The notes beneath the pieces are model-generated. The model searched no databases, was not told the origin of the DNA, and saw only the letters and a list, made by a program, of their open reading frames with translations. 64,000 bases of DNA from the NCBI GenBank assembly GCA_025548565.1, contig JAJLPB010000002.1:186001-250000 (forward strand). Reading direction: 5' to 3'. Of this stretch, positions 49,057 to 57,953 are shown in pieces. A program made the position numbers and the translations under genes. The stretch is from Rugamonas sp. A1-17. Its GTDB lineage: Bacteria; Pseudomonadota; Gammaproteobacteria; Burkholderiales; Burkholderiaceae_D. Each line of letters opens with the position of its first letter. Within the stretch, counting starts at the first letter, position 1.

Positions 49057-49114
49057 TGGATCCCCGCTTTCGCGGGGACGACGAGCAGTCATTCCCGCGA
49101 AGGCGGGAATCCAT
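49057..49114. repeat. Dispersed palindromic repeat, copy C (halves in reversed order)
   Basis: Two units: ATGGATCCCCGC-tttc-GCGGGGACGAC then GTCATTCCCGCGAAGGCGGGAATCCAT. They are the same half-elements as copy A but swapped. It separates urtA from urtB inside the operon. Confidence 0.8.
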
Positions 49115-49128
49115 ACACGGCTACCCGC

Positions 49129-50385
49129 TTACAGCTTCTGCTTACCCTCGTTACCCGGAATGTACGGGCTCCATGGATTCGCGCGCACCGGACCAGGCGT
49201 CTTCCACACGACGCTGAACTGGCCGTCCGGGCGGATCTCGCCGATGAACACCGGCTTGTGCAGGTGATGGTTGGTCGGGTCCATCGTCAACGTAAAGCCC
49301 GACGGCGCCTTGAAGGTCTGGCCGGCCATCGCCGCGATCACCTTGTCGGTGTCGGTCGACTTGGCCTTCTCCACCGCCTGCGCCCACATGTGGATGCCGA
49401 CGTAGGTCGCTTCCATCGGATCGTTGGTCACGACCGTGTTCGCGTTCGGCAGCTTCTTCGCGACCGCATAGGCCTTCCACTTCTTGATGAATTCCGTATT
49501 CACCGGATTCTTCACCGACTCGAAGTAGTTCCACGCCGCCAGGTGGCCCAGCAGCGGCTTGGTGTCCACGCCGCGCAGCTCCTCCTCGCCCACCGAGAAC
49601 GCCACCACCGGCACATCGGTCGCCTTCAGGCCGGCGTTGCCCAGCTCTTTGTAGAACGGCACATTGGAATCGCCGTTAATGGTGGAGATCACCGCCGTCT
49701 TGCCGCCGGCCGAGAACTTCTTGATGTTGGCGACGATGGTTTGGTAGTCCGAGTGGCCGAACGGCGTGTACACCTCGTCGATGTCGCTATCCTTCACGCC
49801 CTTGCTCTTCAGGTAGGCGCGCAGGATCTTGTTGGTGGTACGCGGATAAACGTAGTCGGTCCCCAGCAGCACGAAGCGCTTGGCGCCACCCCCCTCTTTA
49901 CTCATCAGGTATTCCACGGCGGGTATGGCCTGCTGGTTGGGCGCCGCGCCGGTGTAGAACACGTTCTTCTCCAGTTCTTCACCTTCGTACTGCACCGGGT
50001 AGAACAGCAGGCTATTGAGTTCCTTAAATACCGGCAGCACCGACTTGCGCGACACCGACGTCCAGCAGCCGAACACCACGGACACCTTGTCCTGCGCGAT
50101 CAGGCCGCGCGCCTTCTCGGCGAACAGCGGCCAGTTGGAGGCCGGATCGACCACCACGGCCTCCAGCTTCTTGCCCATCACGCCGCCCTTGGCGTTGATT
50201 TCGTCGATGGTCATCAAGGCCACGTCCTTCAGCGACGTTTCGGAAATGGCCATCGTGCCGGACAGCGAGTGCAGGATGCCGACCTTGATGGTGTCGGCGG
50301 CATAAGCTTGCGCGCCGGCGGCCAGCATGGCGGTGGCGGCGGCGATGCGGCTCAGGGAGGCGATGAAATTGCGGCGATTTTGCAT
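49129..50385 (-). CDS. urtA: Urea ABC transporter substrate-binding protein UrtA
   Basis: A 418-residue periplasmic protein with a signal peptide carrying twin Arg near its start (MQNRRNFIASLSRIAAAT... AYAADTIKVG). The mature start IKVGILHSLSGTMAISE and the block VVFGCWTSVSRKSVLPVFKE are typical of urea/short-amide binding proteins. CGGAG precedes the ATG. It lies 22 bases after a porin gene. Confidence 0.95.
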   Translation of the reverse strand: MQNRRNFIASLSRIAAATAMLAAGAQAYAADTIKVGILHSLSGTMAISETSLKDVALMTIDEINAKGGVMGKKLEAVVVDPASNWPLFAEKARGLIAQDKVSVVFGCWTSVSRKSVLPVFKELNSLLFYPVQYEGEELEKNVFYTGAAPNQQAIPAVEYLMSKEGGGAKRFVLLGTDYVYPRTTNKILRAYLKSKGVKDSDIDEVYTPFGHSDYQTIVANIKKFSAGGKTAVISTINGDSNVPFYKELGNAGLKATDVPVVAFSVGEEELRGVDTKPLLGHLAAWNYFESVKNPVNTEFIKKWKAYAVAKKLPNANTVVTNDPMEATYVGIHMWAQAVEKAKSTDTDKVIAAMAGQTFKAPSGFTLTMDPTNHHLHKPVFIGEIRPDGQFSVVWKTPGPVRANPWSPYIPGNEGKQKL

Positions 50386-50407
50386 GAGATAGCTCCGTGT
50401 GGTGGAA

Positions 50408-51520
50408 TTAGAATTGCAGCTGCAAGGTGACAGAGAACTTGTCCGTATCGGCGGCATTGGTCATCTTGGTCTTCGAGTACACGGCGCTGACTTGCGCGTT
50501 GTAGCCGTCGATGATGTAGTTCACGCCCGCGTCATACTGTTTGGTGTCGATGTCGGTGTCGGCGGCGAACTTCTGCCAGCGCACGAAGGGCTGGAACTTG
50601 CCCCAGCCAGCCTTCTGCTCGAAGATCCACGAAGCGCCGGCCGAATAGGCCTTACCCTGTTCGGACTTGATGATGTCATCGGTGTTGTAGTCGTACCAGG
50701 CCGCTTCCAGCGCGAAGGCGCCGGAGCCCTTGACCCGCTTCTCCATCAGGAAGTCGACGTTGTAGGAGCTGTACTTGCCGCTCTTGGCGACGGTGAGGAT
50801 GCCGTCCTTCTGGTAGCGTCCAGCCACGCCGATGGAGAGGATGTCGGCGGCGCCGAGGTAGTTGCCGGTGCCGTAGTAGCCTGGCTCGGCGTCCCAGAAG
50901 TCGTACTGCAGGCGGCCCGCGTACATCAGCGAATCGTCGGCTTTGACGCCGGCCGCTTTGGCCTGCGACTGCGTCATCGAACCGATGCCGAAGGTGTGGC
51001 CTTCGAACGCGCCGAAGGAGTAACCCAGCTTGCCCTCGGCCGCATTGCCCCACACGACCACGCCGTCGTCGCGGCCACGGAAGATGCCGCCGTTGTAGCC
51101 GTAGCGCGAGGCCACGCCGGCCCAGTAGCCGCCGCCGAGCGAGTAGTAAGGCCCGGCCATATTGGCGCGGTCGCTCGGCGACAGCAGGCGGCCCGCCCAG
51201 ATGTTCAGCTCAGGCGAAATGGCGAACTGGCCGGCGGCGTCCAGGATGCGGATCTTGTCGCCGTCCCATTCGGTGTTCAGCATGCCCTTGATGTTCTTGT
51301 TGAGCGAAGCGCCGAAGAACAGCCGTGCCGAATCCAGATTGAAATCGCTGGAGCGGTCGGTGCCATTGGGCGCGCCGTCCTTGGCGCTGGTGTAGCTCTC
51401 GCGCATGCCGAAGCCGACGCTGACCGACTTGTCGTCGCCAAAATTAATCGTGGCGCCGGCACACGCATTACCTGCAACCACCACTGCCGCCGCCAGCAGC
51501 ATTCCCCGTTTCACACCCAT
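50408..51520 (-). CDS. Outer-membrane porin, first gene of the urea operon
   Basis: A 370-residue beta-barrel with a signal peptide (cleavage near NACAGA) and C-terminal Phe (SVTLQLQF). Aromatic-girdle strands alternate through the protein (GRLQYDFWDAEPGYYG, ALEAAWYDYNTDD). Being directly upstream of urtA, it is the likely outer-membrane route for urea or small amides. GGGGAA precedes the ATG. Confidence 0.88.
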   Translation of the reverse strand: MGVKRGMLLAAAVVVAGNACAGATINFGDDKSVSVGFGMRESYTSAKDGAPNGTDRSSDFNLDSARLFFGASLNKNIKGMLNTEWDGDKIRILDAAGQFAISPELNIWAGRLLSPSDRANMAGPYYSLGGGYWAGVASRYGYNGGIFRGRDDGVVVWGNAAEGKLGYSFGAFEGHTFGIGSMTQSQAKAAGVKADDSLMYAGRLQYDFWDAEPGYYGTGNYLGAADILSIGVAGRYQKDGILTVAKSGKYSSYNVDFLMEKRVKGSGAFALEAAWYDYNTDDIIKSEQGKAYSAGASWIFEQKAGWGKFQPFVRWQKFAADTDIDTKQYDAGVNYIIDGYNAQVSAVYSKTKMTNAADTDKFSVTLQLQF

Positions 51521-51580
51521 CTTGTTCCCCTTTTCGGTTTTGGATGCTGCAAGATTAGCCAGCAGACAAGCCGTGAGGAA

Positions 51581-51596
51581 TACGTCGAATGACGTA
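51581..51596. promoter_or_regulatory. Palindromic operator candidate upstream of the porin-urt operon
   Basis: TACGTC-gaat-GACGTA is a perfect six-base inverted repeat 61 bases before the porin ATG. A possible -10 (TAATCT on the minus strand) places this site at or just above the -35, where an activator would bind. A NarL/LuxR-type dimer could read such a site; the regulator at 42927-43880 is a candidate. Confidence 0.5.
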
Positions 51597-51618
51597 GTGG
51601 TATCGGAGGCACAGGAGG

Positions 51619-51642
51619 GAGCGCCGCCAAGGAGGCGGCGCC
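51619..51642 (-). terminator. Hairpin after the S41 protease gene
   Basis: GGCGCCGCC and GGCGGCGC pair around TCCTT on the minus strand just past the protease stop; there is no T tract, so termination is uncertain. Confidence 0.4.
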
Positions 51643-51649
51643 GGGAGGC

Positions 51650-53374
51650 TTACTGTTTGCGCAGTTCGGCGACCGCGCGGTCGAGCACCGGATCGGCGCC
51701 GGAGCGCAGCGACGCCACGGTGGGGTGTACCTCGACGTCGGGCGCTATGCCCTTGCCGACGAACGCGGTGCCGTCGGGGAAGACGTCGCGCTTGATGCAG
51801 ATGCGCGCCGAACCGCCGCCCGGCAGTTTGAGGAACAAAGGCTGGCCGGTGCTGCCGCCCGTAGCCTCGCCGACGATGATCCCGCGCTTCATCATCTTGA
51901 AGGAGACCGTGAAGTCCTCCGCCGCCGAGAAAGTTTGTGCGCTGGTGAGCACCGCGACCGGGCCGCTGAACACATCCTTGTGCTGGGCCTTGTACGTCTC
52001 GCCATTGCCCAGTACCGGCGTCCACACGACCACCGGACTGCGTTGCGCGCGCATGTAGACATCGTCGTCGCGCCGATATGAGTAGGCGCTGCCGACGGGC
52101 TGCCTGCTTAGCCATGACAATATCCGCTCCCCGTATTCGCTGGAACCTCCGCCGTTGCGGCGCACATCGATCACCAGTCCCTTCGCCTTCAGGATATCGG
52201 GGACCGCCTTCTCGAAGGCCTTCACGCTTTCATCGCTCTCGAAATGGTCGATGGAGATATAGGCGATATCGCCCGGCAGCGTCTTGAAGACGAAACGCGG
52301 CGGCCGCTGATAACTGCCGGAGCGCTCCACCACTTCATCGCGCTCGGTGCCGTCGGCAGCGCGCACACGCAGCTTGACCGGCTTGCTGGCGGCGCCCATC
52401 AGCAGTTCGTAGGAATAGGTGCGCATGGCCCGGTCCTGCGGCGTGGACGCGCTGACGAAAGGCTCGATATGCTGCCGCCCGTATTCCAGCACCGGTTCGC
52501 CGTCGATGGCGATGATCTCCTCGCCTGCGTGCAGGCGCGCCTTCAAGTCCGGATTGCCCACCCAGTCGACCAGCACCTTGCCCTCCACCAGCGCGGTGCG
52601 CATCGGCGGGCGCGCATAGATCTCGTCGCTCAGCTCCTCGGGCGCATAGACGTTGGTGTGGCCATCCTGCAGCAACGCCGCCAACTGCGTCATGATCCGA
52701 TAATAATCGCGCGTGGTCGGCGCGGCGATCACCTTGGACAGGTAGTCCATGTAGACCTGATCCCACGCCAGCTCGGGCACATGGTCGAAATAAACGAAGC
52801 TGCTGCGCGCTTCGGCCCAGAACAAGGACAGGCCCGCGACTTTTTCCTCCACCGTCAACACCGGCTTGTATGGCGTGGCGATGGCGGGAGTCTTGTACAG
52901 GCGCTCCGGCAGCGCCATCGTCTGCTGAACCGCCTTGAAACGCGGCTCATCGCGCAAGCTGTCGAATTCCGGCCTGGCCAAGGCGGACGCCAAGGCCGGC
53001 AACCACAGCATGCCCCGCACCTGCTCCAGTGTGGACAGCGCCTGCTCCTTCATGCCCAGGCGCGCATAGGTTCCGGCCAGCGGGATCCGCAGATTCACGT
53101 TCTCCGCGTACAGCGGCTTGTAGCCGCTGGCGCGTTCGGCCACCTGTGCGCTCGCCAGATAGGCAAGCAGGTCCTGATACTTCGCCGCCGCGCGCCGCAG
53201 GTCATCCTTCGTCGCGGCGTCGCCGCCCAGGTGCTGCGCCTCGCTGCGTTGCGTGCGCATGTATTTGTAGATGGCAGCGGTGCCGGCCTCCGATGGCGGC
53301 GCCTTGGCGTCCGCATAGGCCAGCGGCGCGGCCAGCGCGAACATCATCAGCATGGCTAAGGGTTTGATTTGCAT
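51650..53374 (-). CDS. Secreted S41-family (C-terminal-processing type) protease
   Basis: A 574-residue protein with a signal peptide (MQIKPLAMLMMFALAAPLAYA). The first 180 residues are helical and tetratricopeptide-like; an S41 core follows with a PDZ-like middle (LKARLHAGEEIIAIDGEPVL), GLVIDVRRNGGGSS and the nucleophile Ser483 in TSAQTFSAAEDF. The basic partner may be in the GEATGGSTGQPLF region. It is a single gene, target unknown. The ATG at 53374 is set by the signal peptide; its ribosome site is weak. Confidence 0.87.
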   Translation of the reverse strand: MQIKPLAMLMMFALAAPLAYADAKAPPSEAGTAAIYKYMRTQRSEAQHLGGDAATKDDLRRAAAKYQDLLAYLASAQVAERASGYKPLYAENVNLRIPLAGTYARLGMKEQALSTLEQVRGMLWLPALASALARPEFDSLRDEPRFKAVQQTMALPERLYKTPAIATPYKPVLTVEEKVAGLSLFWAEARSSFVYFDHVPELAWDQVYMDYLSKVIAAPTTRDYYRIMTQLAALLQDGHTNVYAPEELSDEIYARPPMRTALVEGKVLVDWVGNPDLKARLHAGEEIIAIDGEPVLEYGRQHIEPFVSASTPQDRAMRTYSYELLMGAASKPVKLRVRAADGTERDEVVERSGSYQRPPRFVFKTLPGDIAYISIDHFESDESVKAFEKAVPDILKAKGLVIDVRRNGGGSSEYGERILSWLSRQPVGSAYSYRRDDDVYMRAQRSPVVVWTPVLGNGETYKAQHKDVFSGPVAVLTSAQTFSAAEDFTVSFKMMKRGIIVGEATGGSTGQPLFLKLPGGGSARICIKRDVFPDGTAFVGKGIAPDVEVHPTVASLRSGADPVLDRAVAELRKQ

Positions 53375-53492
53375 GGGGTCCCGGGTTGGTTGCGGAAGTA
53401 GGCGCGATGTTGACATAAAAGCACACCCTCCGCAATCTCCGGCTGGCCGGATTCGGTGGCACAATAACGGCTTCATTTTTGGGAGTACCACC

Positions 53493-53720
53493 ATGACTAT
53501 TTTTGCCGCCTCCGTTTTCGACGCCACCGTGATCTACGAAGGCAATGAACTCTTCAAGGGCCAGGGCGCGGCGCGCGGCTGGGCCGAAAAGCTGGCGAAG
53601 GAACTGGAGTGCGAGATCGGCGTCGAGAAGATCGGCACCGGCTGGGTCCTGACCGGCACCGTCGATGGTGAAGCCTGCAAATGGAGCATCGTCGGCCAAC
53701 GTCTCAAACGCATGGACTAA
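53493..53720 (+). CDS. Small conserved-looking protein, unknown
   Basis: A 75-residue soluble protein (MTIFAASVFDATVIYEGNEL ... KRMD) with GGGAG upstream of its ATG. It has alternating strand and helix character and no motif I recognise. It sits between the S41 protease gene (divergent) and the topoisomerase gene (same strand, 74 bases on). Confidence 0.65.
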   Translation: MTIFAASVFDATVIYEGNELFKGQGAARGWAEKLAKELECEIGVEKIGTGWVLTGTVDGEACKWSIVGQRLKRMD

Positions 53721-53794
53721 AGCGTGCGTTAGCGCACAACATCGCACGGCCTTGCCGGGTACGATTTCCGATAATCTGCCCACCGAGGATAGCG

Positions 53795-54901
53795 ATGAAA
53801 CGCGATACGCCCGCGGCGCCCGGCGAAGCCGCCCTGTCCGACCCCACCGCCGCCGCCAGGTCGGCCGGCCTGTGTTATGTGCACGACTACCAGCCCGGCA
53901 TCGCCCGCCGCAAGCGCGGCAAGCACTTTCATTACATCGCCGCCGACGGCCACACCATCAAGGACGCCGACACGCTGGCGCGCATCAAATCGCTGGCGAT
54001 CCCTCCCGCGTGGACCAACGTCTGGATCTGCGTTCATCCGCGCGGCCACCTGCAAGCGACGGGGCGCGACGCGCGCGGTCGCAAACAGTACCGCTATCAT
54101 CCGCGCTGGCGCAGCCATCGCGACGAATCAAAATACCACCGCCTCCTCGGCTTCGGCAAGGCCCTCCCCGCGATACGCCGCGCGGTCGGCGCCGCGCTCC
54201 AGCTGCCAGGCCTGCCGCACGAGAAGGTGCTGGCCACCATCGTCTGCCTGCTGGAGGCGACCATGATGAGGATCGGGAACGAGGAGTACGCGCGCGAGAA
54301 CAAGTCCTTCGGCCTGACCACGCTGCACGACCGCCATGTGCGGCTCGATGGCAGCAAGGTTGAATTCCGCTTCCGTGGCAAGAGCGGCGTGCACCACGCC
54401 GTGGCGGTGGAAGACCGGCGGCTGGCCAACATCATCCGCCGCATCCGCGACCTGCCCGGCCAGGAACTGTTCCAGTACATCGGCGACGACGGCCTTCCGC
54501 ACGCCATCGGCTCGGCCGACGTGAACGACTATCTGCACTCGATAGCCGGCGAGGACTACACCGCAAAGGACTTCCGCACCTGGGCCGGGACGGTGCTGGC
54601 GGCGGTGGCGCTGCGCGAATACGAGAAGTTCGATTCCGAAGCCCAGGCCAAACGGAACGTGGTGCAGGCCATCGAAGCGGTGGCGAAAAAGCTGGGCAAT
54701 ACGCCCACCATCTGCCGCAAGTGCTATGTGCATCCGAGCGTGATCGAGTGCTACCTGGACGGCACGATGTTGAAGGCGGCGCGCAGCCGCGCGAAACAGC
54801 AGTTGCAGGATGGCCTGCACGCGCTGCGGCCGGAGGAAGCGGCGGTGCTGGCGTTGTTGCAGCACCGCCTGCAGGCCTCAGTGACCGGCGACCGGCGGTG
54901 A
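53795..54901 (+). CDS. DNA topoisomerase IB (poxvirus/eukaryote-like)
   Basis: A 368-residue enzyme relaxing DNA by nicking one strand through a 3'-phosphotyrosine. The active-site set is complete: Arg159 (MMRIGNEEY), Lys196 (FRGKSG), Arg261 (KDFRTWAGT) and the nucleophile Tyr311 (CRKCYVHPSV). The N-terminal part (YVHDYQPGIARRKRGKHFHY) matches bacterial members. GAGGAT precedes the ATG. Its last 24 bases overlap the convergent gene. Confidence 0.95.
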   Translation: MKRDTPAAPGEAALSDPTAAARSAGLCYVHDYQPGIARRKRGKHFHYIAADGHTIKDADTLARIKSLAIPPAWTNVWICVHPRGHLQATGRDARGRKQYRYHPRWRSHRDESKYHRLLGFGKALPAIRRAVGAALQLPGLPHEKVLATIVCLLEATMMRIGNEEYARENKSFGLTTLHDRHVRLDGSKVEFRFRGKSGVHHAVAVEDRRLANIIRRIRDLPGQELFQYIGDDGLPHAIGSADVNDYLHSIAGEDYTAKDFRTWAGTVLAAVALREYEKFDSEAQAKRNVVQAIEAVAKKLGNTPTICRKCYVHPSVIECYLDGTMLKAARSRAKQQLQDGLHALRPEEAAVLALLQHRLQASVTGDRR

Positions 54902-55903
54902 CGCCTCGGCGCGCAGGATGATCACGGCGGTGGCGATATCCTCATGGCGATTGCGCGCCGGCGAATTGACCGTCATGTATATCTTCACCGCCGCCAGCGA
55001 AGCGTGGTCGCCGAAAAACGCACCCTCCGCATCGTAGCGCTCCCGGAAGTTCTCGTTATTCAGCGGACAGGCGGTCGATTCATTCTTCGCGCGGTTCGGG
55101 CGCTCTTCACACCGGGTGTAGCTGTCGCCGTTGACGGCGGCGGCGATCAGATGGTCGGTGCGCTGATCCAGCATCACAGGAAAACTGAAGCGGCGCGCAA
55201 CCCCGTCCACCTTCATCTCGAAACTGAGCACGCCCTTGTAGGCAGGCAGGTTTTCCAGCTTGAGCTTTGCGTCCGATATTTTTCCGGGCGGGATAAAGCC
55301 GTCGCCACCCAACCCGCCACGGAACGTCGCGTCGGTACCGCCGACCTGGCGGTACTCCATGCTGCGGTGGATGAATAGCAGATTGTCATAGGCCGATTGC
55401 GGAATCGGCTTGTTGGCCGCCATCGCCTGGGCCTGAGCCACTATCGCCAGCATGCGCGCCTGCCGTTCCGCCGGGCCAGGCACAGGCCCGCGGCCGGCCT
55501 CCACATTCAGGCGCACCTTCGACTCCTGGCCGACAAACAAATGCATATTGTCGCGCCGGCCCCACCACAACTCGCCAACCGGGCCACTGCTGCCGGACTG
55601 CTCCCATGCGGCGGGGTCGTAGGTATCTTTGGGCGCCGGATCTTCGCGGCCCAGATCGGGATTGCGAAGACCGGCCAGCTTGCCGTCCTTGCTGAACGCC
55701 GCCATCTTGTACGAGCCACCGTAATTGATGGCGCCGACGCCGCCATTGGACGCGTATTGCGAACAGGCGTTCTGGCTGGCGCCAGGGGGCAGCCATGGCT
55801 TCACCGCCGGCGGGCAGCGCTCCAGCGTTTCCGGGCCGGCGACGGCGGGCAGCGTCACCCACAGCGCGGCGAACAGCGGCAGCATCGAGTACTTATTTTT
55901 CAT
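54878..55903 (-). CDS. Exported protein of unknown function
   Basis: A 341-residue protein with a signal peptide (MKNKYSMLPLFAALWVTLPAVAG). The mature part has five cysteines (in ERCPPAV, QNACSQY, TRCEERP, STACPLN) and is Gly/Pro-rich; I see no known domain. It is convergent with, and overlaps, the topoisomerase gene. Confidence 0.78.
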   Translation of the reverse strand: MKNKYSMLPLFAALWVTLPAVAGPETLERCPPAVKPWLPPGASQNACSQYASNGGVGAINYGGSYKMAAFSKDGKLAGLRNPDLGREDPAPKDTYDPAAWEQSGSSGPVGELWWGRRDNMHLFVGQESKVRLNVEAGRGPVPGPAERQARMLAIVAQAQAMAANKPIPQSAYDNLLFIHRSMEYRQVGGTDATFRGGLGGDGFIPPGKISDAKLKLENLPAYKGVLSFEMKVDGVARRFSFPVMLDQRTDHLIAAAVNGDSYTRCEERPNRAKNESTACPLNNENFRERYDAEGAFFGDHASLAAVKIYMTVNSPARNRHEDIATAVIILRAEASPPVAGH

Positions 55904-55917
55904 GAGGCGTCGGTTCG

Positions 55918-55955
55918 AATTAAAAAAATATTATATATACAATAATAATTTGGTG
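55918..55955 (-). promoter_or_regulatory. AT-rich promoter island
   Basis: A 38-base A/T stretch including TATATAAT lies directly upstream of the exported protein on the minus strand, and upstream of the next gene on the plus strand. A good -35 was not seen. Confidence 0.35.
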
Positions 55956-56019
55956 CCGCACGACGCGGGGGTTCGGGGTAGAATTTAGCTCCCGCGTGTT
56001 GTCGCCGAGCCGTTTCGCC

Positions 56020-56442
56020 ATGCCTGAAGCATTGCCCTTCCAGATACGAAAAGAATGCCCGCCAGGCGCCTGCGAATGCCGGCGCGACGAGCTGCTGGAA
56101 CAATGGGACAAGGCGCCCGACGATACCGACATCCGCATCCTGCGCCTCACCCGGGAGCAGGAGAAGGTGCTGATCGCCCGCATCGAGAGCATCGCCAGCT
56201 ACGAAGAGCTGGGCCGCATTGAACAACGCATGCTGGAGCAGCTGGGCATCCGCCTGACCATCACGCCCAGCGCGAACGGCGTGCGCACCGTGATGGGCCT
56301 GCAGATCCGCCTGGCGGAGCACCCGGGCCTGTGCCGCCGCACGCGCGAGCTGGTGCCGGCGGCGGTGCGGCGCTGCCTGAACAAACATCCCGATATCGTC
56401 TACGCGCTGCTGAACGCGCGCGACCTGCTGGGCGCCGGTTAG
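56020..56442 (+). CDS. Unknown soluble protein with CPPGACEC motif
   Basis: A 140-residue protein. Near its N-terminus is KECPPGACECRRDELLEQWD, a Cys cluster that could bind a metal or be part of a DNA/RNA-binding element; it then has long helices (LTREQEKVLIARIESIASYE). No family was recognised. Start is ATG at 56020; a GTG at 55996 is possible. Its stop shares bases with the convergent channel gene (TTAG read as TAG and TAA). Confidence 0.68.
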   Translation: MPEALPFQIRKECPPGACECRRDELLEQWDKAPDDTDIRILRLTREQEKVLIARIESIASYEELGRIEQRMLEQLGIRLTITPSANGVRTVMGLQIRLAEHPGLCRRTRELVPAAVRRCLNKHPDIVYALLNARDLLGAG

Positions 56443-57404
56443 CCGGGGTGCGCCAGCGCGGCGCCGGGCATGCTGCCGCCGGTCGAGCCGTCCGGGTAGA
56501 TGTCGTGGAATTTGCTGTAATCCAGTATCCGCACGTTGCCGTCCTGCTTGTCCGACATGATGTCGGCAAAGTGGTGGTTGAAGAAGATATGCTCGGCCGC
56601 GTAGGTCTGGCGGGCGTGGACGAAATCGTTGAGCGTGTCGTCGGTGCCGGAGACCGCCACCGACAGCGTGGCGCCCTCCTTCTGCAGGTCTTCCTTGGTC
56701 TTGCCCCAGAACGGGCTGGATTCGTCGATCTTGTGCAGGATGGTCCACGTGAGCGCGAACACGCCGGAACGCTCGCGTTCCAGCTCCAGGTCGTAGAAGC
56801 GCGTGAAGATCTGCCCTTCCAGCGTCATCTCGCGGCGGATCAGCGTGGCGCGCACCGAGGCTTCCAGTATCAGGTTGCCGCGTTCGTTCCCGGTCCTCAG
56901 CATCAGCGTCGGCACGCCGTTGAACGGCGTGACCACGGCGACGTCGGAGAACATGATGCGCGAGGTGGGCCGCGAGAAGCGCGCGAACAACAGCCCCGTT
57001 ACCGTCGCCACCTCCACCATGCCGAGCAGGATCTCGGTGGAGGCGACGACGTGGCCGTAGGTCGAGCCGGGATTCATGTAGCCGTATCCGACGGTGGCCA
57101 GCGTTTCGATCGAGAAGAAGAAGGTGTCGAGGAAGGAGCCGGGCCGCGCGTTCGAGACCGAGCCTGGCACCAGGTAGAACGCCAGCGCGAATCCCACGTT
57201 GGTGACCATGTACAGCACGCCGACCAGCAGGAAGAACCGCGGCCAGCTCAGGGTCAGCATCCAGTGGTAGATGTCGCCCCAATATCTGCGCCCGAGGCCC
57301 ACGCGCTTGATCTGCGAAGTCCCCATCTGGAACACGCCGCGGTCGTTGCCCACCCGTGGACGGATGACCTTTTGCGCCGGTTGGCGCACCGGACCTTCAC
57401 TCAT
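56439..57404 (-). CDS. Inward-rectifier potassium channel (KirBac type)
   Basis: A 321-residue channel. An amphipathic N-terminal helix precedes two membrane helices (about 57-80 and 122-142) around the pore loop with the selectivity filter TVGYGYM (104-110). The C-terminal 170 residues form the cytoplasmic immunoglobulin-like domain (RPTSRIMFSDVAVVTPFNG). Not obviously linked to its neighbours, though it runs just ahead of def. Confidence 0.93.
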   Translation of the reverse strand: MSEGPVRQPAQKVIRPRVGNDRGVFQMGTSQIKRVGLGRRYWGDIYHWMLTLSWPRFFLLVGVLYMVTNVGFALAFYLVPGSVSNARPGSFLDTFFFSIETLATVGYGYMNPGSTYGHVVASTEILLGMVEVATVTGLLFARFSRPTSRIMFSDVAVVTPFNGVPTLMLRTGNERGNLILEASVRATLIRREMTLEGQIFTRFYDLELERERSGVFALTWTILHKIDESSPFWGKTKEDLQKEGATLSVAVSGTDDTLNDFVHARQTYAAEHIFFNHHFADIMSDKQDGNVRILDYSKFHDIYPDGSTGGSMPGAALAHPG

Positions 57405-57416
57405 GATAGACCTGCC

Positions 57417-57953
57417 TTAATCGTCGTCGTTGGGATCGAGGCCGGGGAACATCACCTCGGTGTAGCCGAACTTGGAGAAGTCGGCGATGCGCATCGGGTA
57501 CAGCACGCCGAGCAGATGGTCGACTTCATGCTGCACCACGCGCGCGTGGAAGCCGTCGACGTCGCGGCGGATCGGCTGCTGGAACTGGTCCACGCCCTCA
57601 TAACGCAGCTGGGTGAAGCGCGGCACGCTGCCACGCAGGCCGGGCACCGACAGGCAGCCTTCGAAGCCCTCTTCCTTTTCGTCCGACAGCGGCGTGAGGA
57701 CGGGATTGATCAATACCGTTTCCGGCACCTGCGGCGCGTCGGGATAGCGGGCATTCTGCTTGAAGCCAAAGATCACCAGCTGCAGGTTGACGCCGATCTG
57801 CGGCGCCGCCAGGCCGGCGCCATTGGCGGCGTGCATGGTGTCGAACATGTCGGCGATCAGCTCGCGCATGGCCGGCGTATCGAACTCGGTCACAGGTTCG
57901 GCCACGCGCAGCAGGCGCGGGTCGCCCATCTTCAGGATTTCGCGCACCGTCAT
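57417..57953 (-). CDS. def: Peptide deformylase
   Basis: A 178-residue iron/zinc enzyme removing formyl from nascent proteins. The three motifs are [16 protein letters not shown] and QHEVDHLLG. The ATG overlaps the galU stop by four bases. The acidic tail (LDPNDDD) is a little longer than usual. A second copy may exist elsewhere near fmt. Confidence 0.95.
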   Translation of the reverse strand: MTVREILKMGDPRLLRVAEPVTEFDTPAMRELIADMFDTMHAANGAGLAAPQIGVNLQLVIFGFKQNARYPDAPQVPETVLINPVLTPLSDEKEEGFEGCLSVPGLRGSVPRFTQLRYEGVDQFQQPIRRDVDGFHARVVQHEVDHLLGVLYPMRIADFSKFGYTEVMFPGLDPNDDD

